Assembly (NCBI GenBank): GCA_041920215.1
Contig: JAYRSJ010000003.1
Span: 1-64,000, forward strand
DNA length: 64,000 nucleotides
Reading direction: 5' to 3'
DNA from: JAYRSJ01 sp041920215
GTDB taxonomy: Bacteria; Pseudomonadota; Gammaproteobacteria; Burkholderiales; Burkholderiaceae_C
Both the position numbers and the translations under genes were made by a program. Below the pieces are notes generated by a model. That model was not told the DNA's origin. It searched no databases and saw only the letters and a program-made list of their open reading frames with translations. Below are positions 8,283 to 17,233 of this stretch, piece by piece; the stretch's first letter is position 1; each line of letters begins with the position of its first letter.

Positions 8283-10115
8283 ATGAACAGCACAATCAGC
8301 GCGGGCGCGGTGCCTATCGCGCCGCCAGCAGTGACGGGGGCAAAGCGGGAGACCTTTGCGATCGACCGCCAGGTCGACGCTGAGCGGGTTGCCGCGCTTT
8401 ATGCGATGACCCTCACCCCGACGCTGGCCGGCCTGCTCTTCAGCACGCTGCCGGTGATCTATTTCTGGGGCCGGCTGCCGGTCGCGCTGCCGCTGGCCTG
8501 GCTGGGTCTGCGCGGCCTGATCACGCTGCTGCGCTGCCTCGATGTGCAGCGCTATCGCCGCGCCGCGCCAGATGCTGCACAAACCGACTACTGGCGCCAG
8601 CGCTATCTGGCCCTGCTGGCCGTGGACGCGCTCAGCTGGGGCGCGATGGCCTGGGTCTTCGATGTGCCCGCGCTGCCCATGCTCAGCGGCGTGGTGCTGG
8701 CCTCCATGGTGGGGGTGGCGGCGGTCGGTCTGCTGACGCTGGGCAGCCTGTTCCAGGCCCATCTGCTGTTCAGCGGCCTGCTGTTTGCGCCGCTGCTGGC
8801 ACATCTGCTGGGCCAGGGCACGGCGGCCGGGGCCTACTGCGCCGTCGGTCTGCTGCTGTTCATCGCGATCTCGCTATACGAATCGCGACGGGCCGAGGCA
8901 CGCTGCATCGAGCTGCTGCGCCTGCGCTTCGAGATGGCCTGGGTCGCCGAGCAAAGGGCCGAGCAGTTGCACAGCGCGCAGCAGCTCAGCGTTAGCAAGA
9001 GCCGCTTCGTCGCGGTGATGAGCCACGAGATCCGCACCCCGCTGAACGGCATCCTGGGCATGACCCAGCTGCTGGAGCGGAGCAGCCTGGACGCGCAGCA
9101 GCGCGAACAGGTCGATATCGTGCACCGCTCGGGCCGCCATCTGCTGACCCTGGTCAACGACATGCTGGACCTGGCACGCATCGAATCGGGCAAGCTGGCA
9201 GTCGATGCCGGCCCGGTCAATGTGCGCGAGGCGGTGGACGATGTCTGCCGCCTGCAGGCCCAGAGCGCGCGCGAGAAGGGTCTGCAGTTCGAGCTGCGCA
9301 TCAGCCCGGCCCTGCCTGGCTGCGCCATCGGCGACGCCGCCCGCATCAAGCAGGTGCTGCACAACCTGGTCGGCAATGCGATCAAGTTTACCGAGCGCGG
9401 CCAGGTCAGCGTGGAGGTGGGGACGGTGCTGGACATGCGTGCCGGCACCCTCTTGCGTTTCGCGGTGCGCGACACCGGCGAGGGCATCGCCGCCGACCAG
9501 ATGGACCGCGTCTTCGCCCCCTTCGAGCAGGCGCGCGCCGCGCGCGGCCGCCAGATCGAGGGCAGCGGCCTGGGTCTGACGATCTCGCGCGAGCTGGCCC
9601 GGGCCATGGGTGGCGACCTGCGCTGCGAGTCGGCCCCCGGCCAGGGCTCGGTCTTCGAGTTCACCCTGCCGCTGCAGGCCTGCGCCGAGACCCAGGTGGC
9701 GCCGCTGGACGAGCAGCCTGCCCTGCCCCGGCTCCGGGGTCGGGTCTTGCTGGTGGATGACAACCCGGTCAATCTGCTGGTGGCCACCAGCATGCTGGAA
9801 CACTGTGGCCTGACCGTCTCCGCCGTCGAGGGCGGCGCCGAGGCGCTGCAGCGACAGGGCGAGGGTTTCGATCTGGTGCTGATGGACTGCCAGATGCCGC
9901 AGCTCGACGGCTTCGAGACCACCCGGCGCTGGCGCGACGCCGAACGCCAGCGTGGCCTGTCGCCCACGCCCATCGTGGCGCTGACCGCCAGCAGCGTCAA
10001 CGGCGACCGCGCGCATTGCCTGCGCGCCGGCATGGACGACTACCTGCTCAAGCCCTTCGAGCTGCCGGAGCTGATCGCACTGCTGCAGCGCCATCTGGCG
10101 ACGGCAACGGCCTGA
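8283..10115 (+). CDS. Membrane hybrid histidine kinase with receiver domain
   Basis: About 610 residues. A hydrophobic N-terminal half (several membrane helices between about 45 and 205, numbering from an alternative ATG at 8259) serves as the sensor; no known periplasmic domain is recognisable. It is followed by a dimerisation/phosphoacceptor segment with MSHEIRTPLNG (His256), a HATPase domain with DTGEGI and GSGLGLTIS motifs, and a C-terminal receiver with VDDNPVN, phospho-acceptor Asp543 and LKPFE. The kinase should autophosphorylate and pass the phosphate to its own receiver; no HPt domain is encoded nearby. The ATG at 8283 is preferred, but 8259 is also possible and neither has a good ribosome binding site. 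The roughly 200 bases upstream contain only a short GC hairpin (8211-8229) and no gene. Confidence 0.85.
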   Translation: MNSTISAGAVPIAPPAVTGAKRETFAIDRQVDAERVAALYAMTLTPTLAGLLFSTLPVIYFWGRLPVALPLAWLGLRGLITLLRCLDVQRYRRAAPDAAQTDYWRQRYLALLAVDALSWGAMAWVFDVPALPMLSGVVLASMVGVAAVGLLTLGSLFQAHLLFSGLLFAPLLAHLLGQGTAAGAYCAVGLLLFIAISLYESRRAEARCIELLRLRFEMAWVAEQRAEQLHSAQQLSVSKSRFVAVMSHEIRTPLNGILGMTQLLERSSLDAQQREQVDIVHRSGRHLLTLVNDMLDLARIESGKLAVDAGPVNVREAVDDVCRLQAQSAREKGLQFELRISPALPGCAIGDAARIKQVLHNLVGNAIKFTERGQVSVEVGTVLDMRAGTLLRFAVRDTGEGIAADQMDRVFAPFEQARAARGRQIEGSGLGLTISRELARAMGGDLRCESAPGQGSVFEFTLPLQACAETQVAPLDEQPALPRLRGRVLLVDDNPVNLLVATSMLEHCGLTVSAVEGGAEALQRQGEGFDLVLMDCQMPQLDGFETTRRWRDAERQRGLSPTPIVALTASSVNGDRAHCLRAGMDDYLLKPFELPELIALLQRHLATATA

Positions 10116-10123
10116 GTGGCGCG

Positions 10124-10129
10124 GATAAT
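10124..10129 (+). promoter_or_regulatory. Candidate -10 box for leaderless ribF mRNA
   Basis: GATAAT ends seven bases before the ATG of ribF, just after the stop of the preceding kinase gene. The spacing would place the transcription start on the start codon. No Shine-Dalgarno sequence or convincing -35 element is seen. Confidence 0.4.
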
Positions 10130-10136
10130 CCGCGCC

Positions 10137-11171
10137 ATGCAGGTATTTCGCGGCTTTCACCATCCCGGCATCGCGCCCGCTTGCGCGCTGACCATAGGCA
10201 ATTTCGACGGCGTCCATCGCGGCCACCAGGCCATGCTGGCCCTGCTGCGCTCCGAGGCCCAGCACCGCGGCCTGCCCTCCTGCGTGCTGAGCTTCGAGCC
10301 GCATCCGCGTGACTTCTTCGCCGCGCGCCTGGGCCGGCCCGAGCTGGCGCCGGCGCGCATCGCCACGCTGCGCGACAAGCTCGGCGAGCTGGAGCGCTGC
10401 GGCATCGATCAGGTGATCGTGCTGCGCTTCGACGCCCGGTTCGCCGCGCTGACGGCCCAGCAGTTCATCGGCGAAGTGCTGGTGGGCGGCCTGGGCGCGC
10501 GCTATGTGCTGGTGGGCGACGACTTCCGCTTCGGCGCCCAGCGCCAGGGCGACTATGCGACGCTGGACGCCGCCGGGCGTCAGCACGGTTTCGATGTGGC
10601 CCGCATGATGAGCTATGAGGTGCATGGCCTGCGGGTCAGCAGTTCGGCGGTGCGCGAGGCCCTGGCCGCCGGCCAGATGCAGCAGGCTGCCGCCCTGCTG
10701 GGCCGGCCCTACAGCATCTCCGGCCATGTGGTCCATGGCCGCAAGCTGGGCCGCCAACTGGGCGAGAGCAGCGCCGGCGCGGCCGACGGTTTTCGCACGC
10801 TGAACCTGCGCTTCGCCCACGCCAAGCCGGCTGCCACAGGCATCTATGCGGTGCGCACCCATGGCCTGACCGAGCAGCCGCTGGACGGCGTGGCCTCGCT
10901 GGGCGTGCGTCCCACCATCGAGCATGCCGGCCGGGTGCTGCTCGAGGTGCACTGCCTGGACTGGCCGGCCGAGCTGGGCGCCGACGGGGCCTACGGTAAA
11001 CTCGTGCGGGTGGAACTCCTGCACAAACTGCGTGACGAAGCCCGCTACGAGGGGCTGGACGCCTTGACGGCCGCGATCCGTCAGGACGTGGCCAACGCCC
11101 GCGCCTACCTGGACAGCCATGGGGCTACCCATGCCTCGCTGCGCCGCCAGACCACGCGCGACCGAATTTGA
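10137..11171 (+). CDS. ribF: Bifunctional riboflavin kinase/FAD synthetase
   Basis: 344 residues. The N-terminal FAD synthetase half has the nucleotidyltransferase signature TIGNFDGVHRGHQ and the VSSSAVREAL block; the C-terminal riboflavin kinase half has GRKLGRQLG, GVRPTIE and a FAD-kinase-like tail. It converts riboflavin to FMN and then FAD in the cytosol. An in-frame GTG at 10116 overlaps the upstream stop, but the protein begins properly at MQVFRGFHHPG, so the ATG at 10137 is chosen. The order ribF-ileS-lspA is a conserved proteobacterial arrangement, which supports all three assignments. Confidence 0.93.
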   Translation: MQVFRGFHHPGIAPACALTIGNFDGVHRGHQAMLALLRSEAQHRGLPSCVLSFEPHPRDFFAARLGRPELAPARIATLRDKLGELERCGIDQVIVLRFDARFAALTAQQFIGEVLVGGLGARYVLVGDDFRFGAQRQGDYATLDAAGRQHGFDVARMMSYEVHGLRVSSSAVREALAAGQMQQAAALLGRPYSISGHVVHGRKLGRQLGESSAGAADGFRTLNLRFAHAKPAATGIYAVRTHGLTEQPLDGVASLGVRPTIEHAGRVLLEVHCLDWPAELGADGAYGKLVRVELLHKLRDEARYEGLDALTAAIRQDVANARAYLDSHGATHASLRRQTTRDRI

Positions 11172-11262
11172 AGCGCTGGGCACCCTCCCCACACCTCAGC
11201 CTGTGCCCGCAGGGCACACCTCCGATCTGCAGGCCTACGCCTGCCCCTGATTGCTGCCAGCC

Positions 11263-14115
11263 ATGACCGACGCCACCCAACCGGACTACCGCGCCACGCT
11301 GAACCTGCCCGACACCCCCTTCCCGATGCGCGGCGACCTGCCCAAGCGCGAGCCGGGCTGGGTCAAGGCCTGGGAGGAACAGGGCATCTACCAGCAGTTG
11401 CGCGCCGCGCGCTGCGGTGCGCCGAAGTTCGTGCTGCACGATGGCCCGCCCTATGCCAATGGCCAGATCCATATCGGCCATGCGACCAACAAGGTGCTGA
11501 AGGACATGATCGTCAAGGCCCGCCAGCTGGCCGGCTTCGACGCGGCCTACATCCCCGGCTGGGACTGCCACGGCCTGCCGATCGAGAACCAGATCGAGAA
11601 GACCCACGGCCGCGGCCTGCCGCGCGACGAGGTGCAGGCCAAGAGCCGCGCCTATGCCGGCGAGCAGATCGATCTGCAGCGCCAGGACTTCAAGCGCCTG
11701 GGCGTGCTGGGCGACTGGGACCGCCCCTACCGCACGATGGACTTCAAGAACGAGGCCGGCGAGATCCGCGTCCTGAAGCGCCTGTTCGAGCGCGGCTTCG
11801 TCTACCGCGGCCTCAAACCCGTCTACTGGTGCTTCGACTGCGGCAGCTCGCTGGCCGAGTTCGAGATCGAGTATGCGGACAAGCAGTCGCCCGCGGTCGA
11901 CGTGGCCTTTCTGTGCGCCGAGCCGGCCAAGCTGGCGGCGGCCTTTGGCCTGGCCCCGCTGGACCAGGACGCCTTCACGGTGATCTGGACCACCACGCCC
12001 TGGACGATTCCCGCCAACCAGGCCCTCAACCTCAACCCCGAGCTGCCCTACGCCCTGGTCAAGACCGCGCGCGGCTACTTCGTGGTGGCCGAAGCCTTGG
12101 TGGAGAAATGCCTGGCGCGCTGGCAGCTGGAGGGCCAGACCGTGGCCGTCACGCCGGGCCGCCAGCTGGAGCAGCTCAGGTTCAAGCATCCGCTGGCCCA
12201 TGTCGATCCCGGCTACGACCGCGAGAGCCCGGTCTATCTGGCCGACTACGCCACCGCCGACGACGGCACCGGTGTGGTCCACTCGGCACCCGCCTACGGC
12301 CTGGACGACTTCCAGAGCTGCGTGGCCCATGGCCTGGCCTTCAAGGACATCCTGAACCCGGTGCAGGGCAATGGCTGCTACGAGGCTGCCCTGCCGCTGT
12401 TCGGCGGCCTGCACATCTGGAAGGCCAATCCGGTGATCACCGAGGCGCTGGCCCAGGCCGGCCGTCTGCTGGCGCACGGCAAGATCACGCACAGCTACCC
12501 GCATTGCTGGCGCCACAAGACGCCGGTGATCTACCGCGCCGCGGCCCAGTGGTTCGTGCGCATGGACGCGGCCGAGGCCGGCACCGAAGGCCTGTTCGCG
12601 ACCGAAGCGCCCGCCAAGACCCTGCGCCAGACCGCGCTGGAGGCCATCGACGCGACCGGCTTCTATCCGGAGAACGGCCGCGCCCGGCTGCGCGACATGA
12701 TCGCCGGCCGGCCCGACTGGTGCATCTCGCGCCAGCGCAGCTGGGGCGTGCCGCTGCCCATCTTCCTGCACAAGGACACGGGCCAGGCACATCCGCGCAC
12801 GCTGGACTTCATGGAGCGGGCGGCCGCCCTGGTCGAGGCCGGCGGCATCGAGGCCTGGTCCACGCTGGACGCTGCCGACTGGCTGGGCGAGGAGGCCGCG
12901 CACTACAGCAAGAGCAGCGACATCCTGGATGTCTGGTTCGACTCCGGCTCCACCTTCGAGCATGTGCTCAAGGGCAGCCATGCCGGCGCCGCTCACGCCG
13001 AAGGCCCCGAGGCCGACCTTTATCTGGAGGGCCATGACCAGCATCGCGGCTGGTTCCACAGCTCGCTGCTGATCTCCTGCGCGCTCAAGGGCCGCGCGCC
13101 CTACAAGGGCCTGCTGACCCATGGCTTCGCGGTGGACGGCCAGGGCCGCAAGATGAGCAAGTCGGTCGGCAATGTGGTGCTGCCGCAGACGGTCAGCGAC
13201 AAGATGGGTGCCGAGATCCTGCGCCTGTGGACCGCCTCGACCGACTATTCCGGCGATCTGGGTATCGACGACAAGATCCTGGCCCGGGTGGTCGACGCCT
13301 ACCGCCGCATCCGCAACACCTTGCGCTTCCTGCTGGCCAATACCAGCGACTTCAATGCCGCCACCGACAGCGTGCCCGCCGCAGAGCTGCTGGAGATCGA
13401 CCGCTACGCGCTGGCGCGCGCCGCCGAGTTCCAGGCCGAGGTGCTGGCGCATTACGAGCGCTACGAGTTTCATCCGGTGGTGGCCAAGCTGCAGGTCTTC
13501 TGCTCGGAAGACCTGGGCGCCTTCTATCTGGATGTGCTGAAGGACCGGCTCTACACCAGCGCGCCCGGCAGCCTGGCAAGGCGCTCGGCCCAGACCGCGC
13601 TGTGGCAGATCACCCATGCGATGCTGCGCTGGATGGCGCCCTTTCTGAGCTTCACCGCCGAGGAGGCCTGGCAGGTCTTCGACGGCGGCCACGCCGGCCG
13701 CAGCCTGTTCTGCGAAACCTATTGGCAGTTCGACGCGCCCGATGCCGCGCTGCTGGCCAAGTGGGCCCGCATCCGCGAGATCCGCGACGCCGCCAACAAG
13801 GCCATCGAGGAGCTGCGCGCTGCCGGCAGCGTCGGCGCCTCGCTGCAGGCCGAGCTGGACCTGGGCCTGAACCCGCAGGACCTGGCCCTGCTGCAAAGCC
13901 TGGGCGAGGACCTGAAGTTCGTCTTCATCACCTCGGCCGCCCGCCTGGCGCCAGCCGAGACGCTGACGATCGCCGTCAGGCCATCGACCGAGCAGAAGTG
14001 CGAGCGCTGCTGGCACTACCGCAGCGATGTCGGCGCCAATCCGGACCACCCGACGATCTGCGGCCGCTGCGACAGCAATCTGCACGGCAGCGGTGAAACC
14101 CGCCTGATCGCCTGA
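11263..14115 (+). CDS. ileS: Isoleucyl-tRNA synthetase
   Basis: 950 residues, full length for bacterial IleRS. This class I synthetase charges tRNA-Ile and edits valine. The HIGH motif is at 70-73 (within GQIHIGHATNK) and KMSKS at 630-634. The editing (CP1) domain lies between, including WTTTPWTIPANQAL, and the C-terminus carries a zinc-binding Cys set (KCERCWHY ... CGRCDSNL). An in-frame TTG at 11251 is rejected in favour of the ATG at 11263. lspA starts 5 bases after the stop. Confidence 0.97.
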   Translation: MTDATQPDYRATLNLPDTPFPMRGDLPKREPGWVKAWEEQGIYQQLRAARCGAPKFVLHDGPPYANGQIHIGHATNKVLKDMIVKARQLAGFDAAYIPGWDCHGLPIENQIEKTHGRGLPRDEVQAKSRAYAGEQIDLQRQDFKRLGVLGDWDRPYRTMDFKNEAGEIRVLKRLFERGFVYRGLKPVYWCFDCGSSLAEFEIEYADKQSPAVDVAFLCAEPAKLAAAFGLAPLDQDAFTVIWTTTPWTIPANQALNLNPELPYALVKTARGYFVVAEALVEKCLARWQLEGQTVAVTPGRQLEQLRFKHPLAHVDPGYDRESPVYLADYATADDGTGVVHSAPAYGLDDFQSCVAHGLAFKDILNPVQGNGCYEAALPLFGGLHIWKANPVITEALAQAGRLLAHGKITHSYPHCWRHKTPVIYRAAAQWFVRMDAAEAGTEGLFATEAPAKTLRQTALEAIDATGFYPENGRARLRDMIAGRPDWCISRQRSWGVPLPIFLHKDTGQAHPRTLDFMERAAALVEAGGIEAWSTLDAADWLGEEAAHYSKSSDILDVWFDSGSTFEHVLKGSHAGAAHAEGPEADLYLEGHDQHRGWFHSSLLISCALKGRAPYKGLLTHGFAVDGQGRKMSKSVGNVVLPQTVSDKMGAEILRLWTASTDYSGDLGIDDKILARVVDAYRRIRNTLRFLLANTSDFNAATDSVPAAELLEIDRYALARAAEFQAEVLAHYERYEFHPVVAKLQVFCSEDLGAFYLDVLKDRLYTSAPGSLARRSAQTALWQITHAMLRWMAPFLSFTAEEAWQVFDGGHAGRSLFCETYWQFDAPDAALLAKWARIREIRDAANKAIEELRAAGSVGASLQAELDLGLNPQDLALLQSLGEDLKFVFITSAARLAPAETLTIAVRPSTEQKCERCWHYRSDVGANPDHPTICGRCDSNLHGSGETRLIA

Positions 14116-14120
14116 TCGCC

Positions 14121-14621
14121 ATGACCCTGAGCAAGCACACCGGCAGCTCCCCGCGCCTGCTGCAATGGCTGGCCATCGCCCTGGTGATCATCGTGCTGGA
14201 CCAGTTCAGCAAGGTGCTGATCCTGGGGCACTTCCAGCTCGGCGACAGCCGCTACGTCACCGACTTTTTCAATGTGGTGCGGGTGCACAACAGCGGCGCC
14301 GCCTTCAGCTTCCTGGCCGGTGCCTCGGGCTGGCAGCGCTGGTTCTTCGTCGCGCTGGGTGTGGCGGCCACGGTCTTCATCATCGTGATGCTGCGCCGCC
14401 ACGGCGGCCAGACCCTGTTCGCCTGGGCGCTGAGCCTGATCCTGGGCGGTGCCATCGGCAATGTGGTCGACCGCCTGCTGCACGGCTATGTGGTGGACTT
14501 CATCCAGCTGCACTGGGCCGGCTGGTACTTTCCCAGCTTCAATGTGGCCGACAGTGCGATCAGCATCGGCGCCGTGCTGCTGATCTGGGACGAGCTGCGC
14601 CGCGTGCGCAAGGGCAGCTGA
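14121..14621 (+). CDS. lspA: Lipoprotein signal peptidase (signal peptidase II)
   Basis: 166 residues with four predicted membrane helices. It cleaves the signal peptide of diacylglyceryl-modified prolipoproteins at the inner membrane. The two catalytic aspartates fit Asp126 (in GYVVDFI) and Asp144 (in FNVADSAISIG); VRVHNSGAAFSFL is the conserved N-terminal block. It sits directly downstream of ileS, as in most proteobacteria. lgt, the preceding enzyme of lipoprotein maturation, is found at 56.1 kb in this window. Confidence 0.96.
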   Translation: MTLSKHTGSSPRLLQWLAIALVIIVLDQFSKVLILGHFQLGDSRYVTDFFNVVRVHNSGAAFSFLAGASGWQRWFFVALGVAATVFIIVMLRRHGGQTLFAWALSLILGGAIGNVVDRLLHGYVVDFIQLHWAGWYFPSFNVADSAISIGAVLLIWDELRRVRKGS

Positions 14622-14646
14622 GCAGGCGGCTGAACGGGGGCTAGAA

Positions 14647-14679
14647 CCGGGCCGGCTTTCTGCCCGGCTTCTGGTTTTT
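14647..14679 (+). terminator. Probable terminator after lspA
   Basis: CCGGGC (14647-14652) pairs with GCCCGG (14662-14667) across a nine-base loop, and TTTTT follows at 14675-14679 after a seven-base gap. The stem is short and the U tract is displaced, so it is only a moderate candidate. Confidence 0.45.
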
Positions 14680-14695
14680 CCGCTGGCCGGCGGCA

Positions 14696-14719
14696 CGCGG
14701 CTACCCTAGGCTAGCCGCG
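14696..14719 (+). promoter_or_regulatory. Perfect inverted repeat abutting the DUF2189 start codon
   Basis: CGCGGCTA and TAGCCGCG form perfect eight-base arms around CCCTAGGC, whose CCTAGG core is itself palindromic. The right arm ends one base before the ATG at 14721. As DNA it could be an operator; as RNA it would bury the translation start region, where no Shine-Dalgarno sequence is visible. Confidence 0.4.
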
Positions 14720-14720
14720 C

Positions 14721-15545
14721 ATGAGTGAGATCAAGCCCGAGCTGCCCGCAGAACCCGCGCCGACGCCCGCGCCCACCCCGGCCAGCGCCGAGGCGGCCAG
14801 CCCGGGCGTCTTCGACATCCAGCTGCGCCCGCTGGGCTTCGCCGATCCGCTGCGCTGGCTGGCCGCCGGCTGGCGCGATTTCCTGCGCGCCCCCGGCATC
14901 GGTCTGTTCTTCGGCCTGTGCTTCATGGCCATGGGCTGGGGTCTGCTGAAGGTCTACGAGCATGCACCGGCCTACACGCTGGCGCTGTCGGCCGGCTTCT
15001 TGCTGATGGGGCCCTTCATGTGCCTGGGCCTCTACCAGGTCAGCATGCGGCTGGAGCGCGGCGAGGCGCCCGATCTGGGCGACGCGCTGACCGCCTGGGA
15101 CCAGCATCTGTCCCAGCTGGCGATCTTCGGCGGCGTGTTGCTGATCCTGGAGATGCTGTGGGGCCGCGCCTCGCTGGTGATCTTCGCGGTGAGCTTCGAC
15201 GGCATGCCCGATTTCGCCGGCTCGCTGAGCAAGCTGCTGGACCCCGAGAACCTGGGCTTCATCCTCACCTATCTGGGCGTGGGCGCGGTCTTCGCCGGCC
15301 TGATCTACGCAGTCAGCGTCGTCGCGATGCCGATGATGCTGGACCGTCAGGTCGACGCCGTCACCGCCGGCCTCACCAGCCTGCGCCTGGTGCTGACCCA
15401 GACCCCGGTGATGCTGTGGTGGGGCTTTCTGATCACCGTGCTGGTGGTGCTGGCCCTGCTGCCCTGGTTTGCCGGCCTGCTGGTGATAGGCCCGGTGATC
15501 GGCCATGCCAGCTGGCATTGTTACCGGGCGGCGGTCGCTGAATGA
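14721..15545 (+). CDS. DUF2189 integral membrane protein
   Basis: 274 residues. A disordered Pro/Ala/Glu-rich N-terminus (1-33, repeats of PAPTPAP type) precedes FDIQLRPLGFADPLRWLAAGWRDFLRAPG, the typical opening of the DUF2189 family. About six hydrophobic segments follow. Family function is unknown; members are inner-membrane proteins of alpha- and betaproteobacteria. The start is set by the ATG next to an inverted repeat; no ribosome binding site is seen. Its stop overlaps an upstream in-frame ATG of the following kinase gene, so the two may be co-transcribed. Confidence 0.8.
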   Translation: MSEIKPELPAEPAPTPAPTPASAEAASPGVFDIQLRPLGFADPLRWLAAGWRDFLRAPGIGLFFGLCFMAMGWGLLKVYEHAPAYTLALSAGFLLMGPFMCLGLYQVSMRLERGEAPDLGDALTAWDQHLSQLAIFGGVLLILEMLWGRASLVIFAVSFDGMPDFAGSLSKLLDPENLGFILTYLGVGAVFAGLIYAVSVVAMPMMLDRQVDAVTAGLTSLRLVLTQTPVMLWWGFLITVLVVLALLPWFAGLLVIGPVIGHASWHCYRAAVAE

Positions 15546-15622
15546 CGGGGCTCAGGGCACAATGCGCTGCTGCCTGTGATCCGTCGGTCCCGCCGCCGCA
15601 GGCACCGCCCTTTCGCCGCCCC

Positions 15623-17233
15623 ATGCTCGACTTTTCCAGCTTGACGCATTACGACTGGCTCGACGTCCCGATGTGGGTGTTCGACCAGCAGCGCCAGCGC
15701 AATCTCTGGGCCAATGCCGCCGCCCTGTCCTTCTGGCGGGCCGAGAGCGCGGAGGAGTTTCTGTCGCGCAATTTCTCAGACATGAGCGAGATGGTGCGCG
15801 AGCGCCTGGCCGTCACCGCGGCCGACCATGCGCAGGAAAAGATCGTGCGCGAGCAGTGGACCCTCTACCCCAAGGGCCACCCCACCACGGTGCTGCTGGT
15901 CTCGCGCGGCATCCGCACACCCGACCGGCGCCAGGTCATGCTGTTTGCCGCCGACGCCCTGCCCGAGGGCGTGGACAAGAGCATGCTGCGCGGTGTCGAG
16001 GCGCTGCAGCACACCTCGGTGCGCATCGCGATGTACAGCCTCAAGGACGGCAGCCTGCTGATGCGCAATCCGGCCGCGGCCGCCTGCTTCGGCGCCCTGA
16101 TCGAGCAGCGCGGCGGCAAGGCCTTCCTGGGCCTGTTTACCGATACCGATCTGGCGCGCCGCATCTTCGGCCAGGTGCAGCGCGGCCAGACCTTCAGCGC
16201 CGATCTGGAGCTCAACACCGCCGCCGGCCGGCGCTGGCACGGGGTCGATGCCCGGCCCATGCGCGACCCGGTGACCGGCGAGATGGTGATGCAGTTCAAT
16301 GCCCGCGACATCGCCGATCTGAAAGCCACCCAAGCCGCGCTGGAGGCCGCCCGCGAGGCCGCCGAAACCGCCAGCCAGGCCAAGAGCAGCTTCCTGGCCA
16401 ATATGAGCCACGAGATCCGCACGCCGATGAACGGGGTGCTGGGCCTGACCGAGCTGGTGCTGCAGACCGAGCTCAGCGAGCGCCAGCGCAAGTTCATCGA
16501 GCTGGCCCACAGCTCGGCCAAGGGCCTGATGGTCATCATCAACGACCTGCTGGACGTGGCCAAGATCGAGGCCGGGCGGGTCGTCATCGAGCAGGCCCCG
16601 TTCTCGCTGCACGACTGTCTGCGCGAGGCCCTGCAGCCGCTGCTGCTGCATGCGCATGAGAAGGGCATACAGCTGCACGCGCGGGTCCAGCCCGGCGTGC
16701 CGCAGCGGGTGCTGGGCGATGCGCTGCGCCTGCGCCAGGTGCTGGTCAATCTGGTCGGCAATGCGCTGAAGTTCACCGAGCGCGGCGAGGTACGGCTGGA
16801 GCTGCTGCGCCTGGACGAGGCCGAGTCGCAGCCCGGCGGGACGGTGCAGCTGCTCTTCTCGGTGCACGACACCGGCATCGGCATGACCCGCGAGCAGATC
16901 GCCCAGATCTTCGACCCCTTCACCCAGGCCGATGGCAGCATTACCCGCCGCTATGGCGGCACCGGCCTGGGCCTGACCATCGTGCAGCGCCTGGTGGCCC
17001 TGATGGGCGGCCGGGTCGAGGTCGAGAGCCAGCCCGGCACCGGCAGCTGCTTCAGCTTCGAGCTGACGCTGGCGCGCGCGCCCTCGGCCGAGGAGATGGT
17101 GGCGGCCAGCGCCTCCGCCTCGCCGGGACCGGCCGCCCAGCCAGAGCACACCACCGCCGGCGATGACGATTTCGCACCCACCGCCTATCTACCGCCGGCC
17201 GAGCTGGCCGGCGATGGTTCGCGCGAGCCCTAG
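15623..17233 (+). CDS. PAS-domain sensor histidine kinase
   Basis: 536 residues, no membrane segment, so probably cytoplasmic. Two PAS-like modules (about 10-110 and 125-235) are followed by an alanine-rich coiled coil, the phosphoacceptor block MSHEIRTPMNG (His263), and a HATPase domain with DTGIGM and GGTGLGLTIVQ. The C-terminal 45 residues are low-complexity and no receiver domain is fused. An in-frame ATG at 15542 overlaps the DUF2189 stop and would add 27 residues, but that extension is Pro/Cys-rich and unlike the domain, so 15623 is preferred. No response regulator adjoins. The 3' end overlaps the convergent quinone oxidoreductase gene by four bases. Confidence 0.82.
   Translation: MLDFSSLTHYDWLDVPMWVFDQQRQRNLWANAAALSFWRAESAEEFLSRNFSDMSEMVRERLAVTAADHAQEKIVREQWTLYPKGHPTTVLLVSRGIRTPDRRQVMLFAADALPEGVDKSMLRGVEALQHTSVRIAMYSLKDGSLLMRNPAAAACFGALIEQRGGKAFLGLFTDTDLARRIFGQVQRGQTFSADLELNTAAGRRWHGVDARPMRDPVTGEMVMQFNARDIADLKATQAALEAAREAAETASQAKSSFLANMSHEIRTPMNGVLGLTELVLQTELSERQRKFIELAHSSAKGLMVIINDLLDVAKIEAGRVVIEQAPFSLHDCLREALQPLLLHAHEKGIQLHARVQPGVPQRVLGDALRLRQVLVNLVGNALKFTERGEVRLELLRLDEAESQPGGTVQLLFSVHDTGIGMTREQIAQIFDPFTQADGSITRRYGGTGLGLTIVQRLVALMGGRVEVESQPGTGSCFSFELTLARAPSAEEMVAASASASPGPAAQPEHTTAGDDDFAPTAYLPPAELAGDGSREP

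Noticed and set aside
11125..14085. Very long open frame antisense to ileS (nearly 1000 codons), and similar long antisense frames at 1221-2948, 20521-23376, 29391-30989 and 44247-46247
   Set aside because: They mirror real genes codon by codon, are rich in Gln/Gly/Ala/Arg/His and show no family motifs. In GC-rich DNA with strong third-position bias such shadow frames are expected.
15542..15622. Upstream in-frame start of the PAS kinase overlapping the DUF2189 stop
   Set aside because: The extra 27 residues are Pro/Cys-rich and unlike the PAS domain; the internal ATG at 15623 fits the domain start better, though coupling through the overlap cannot be excluded.
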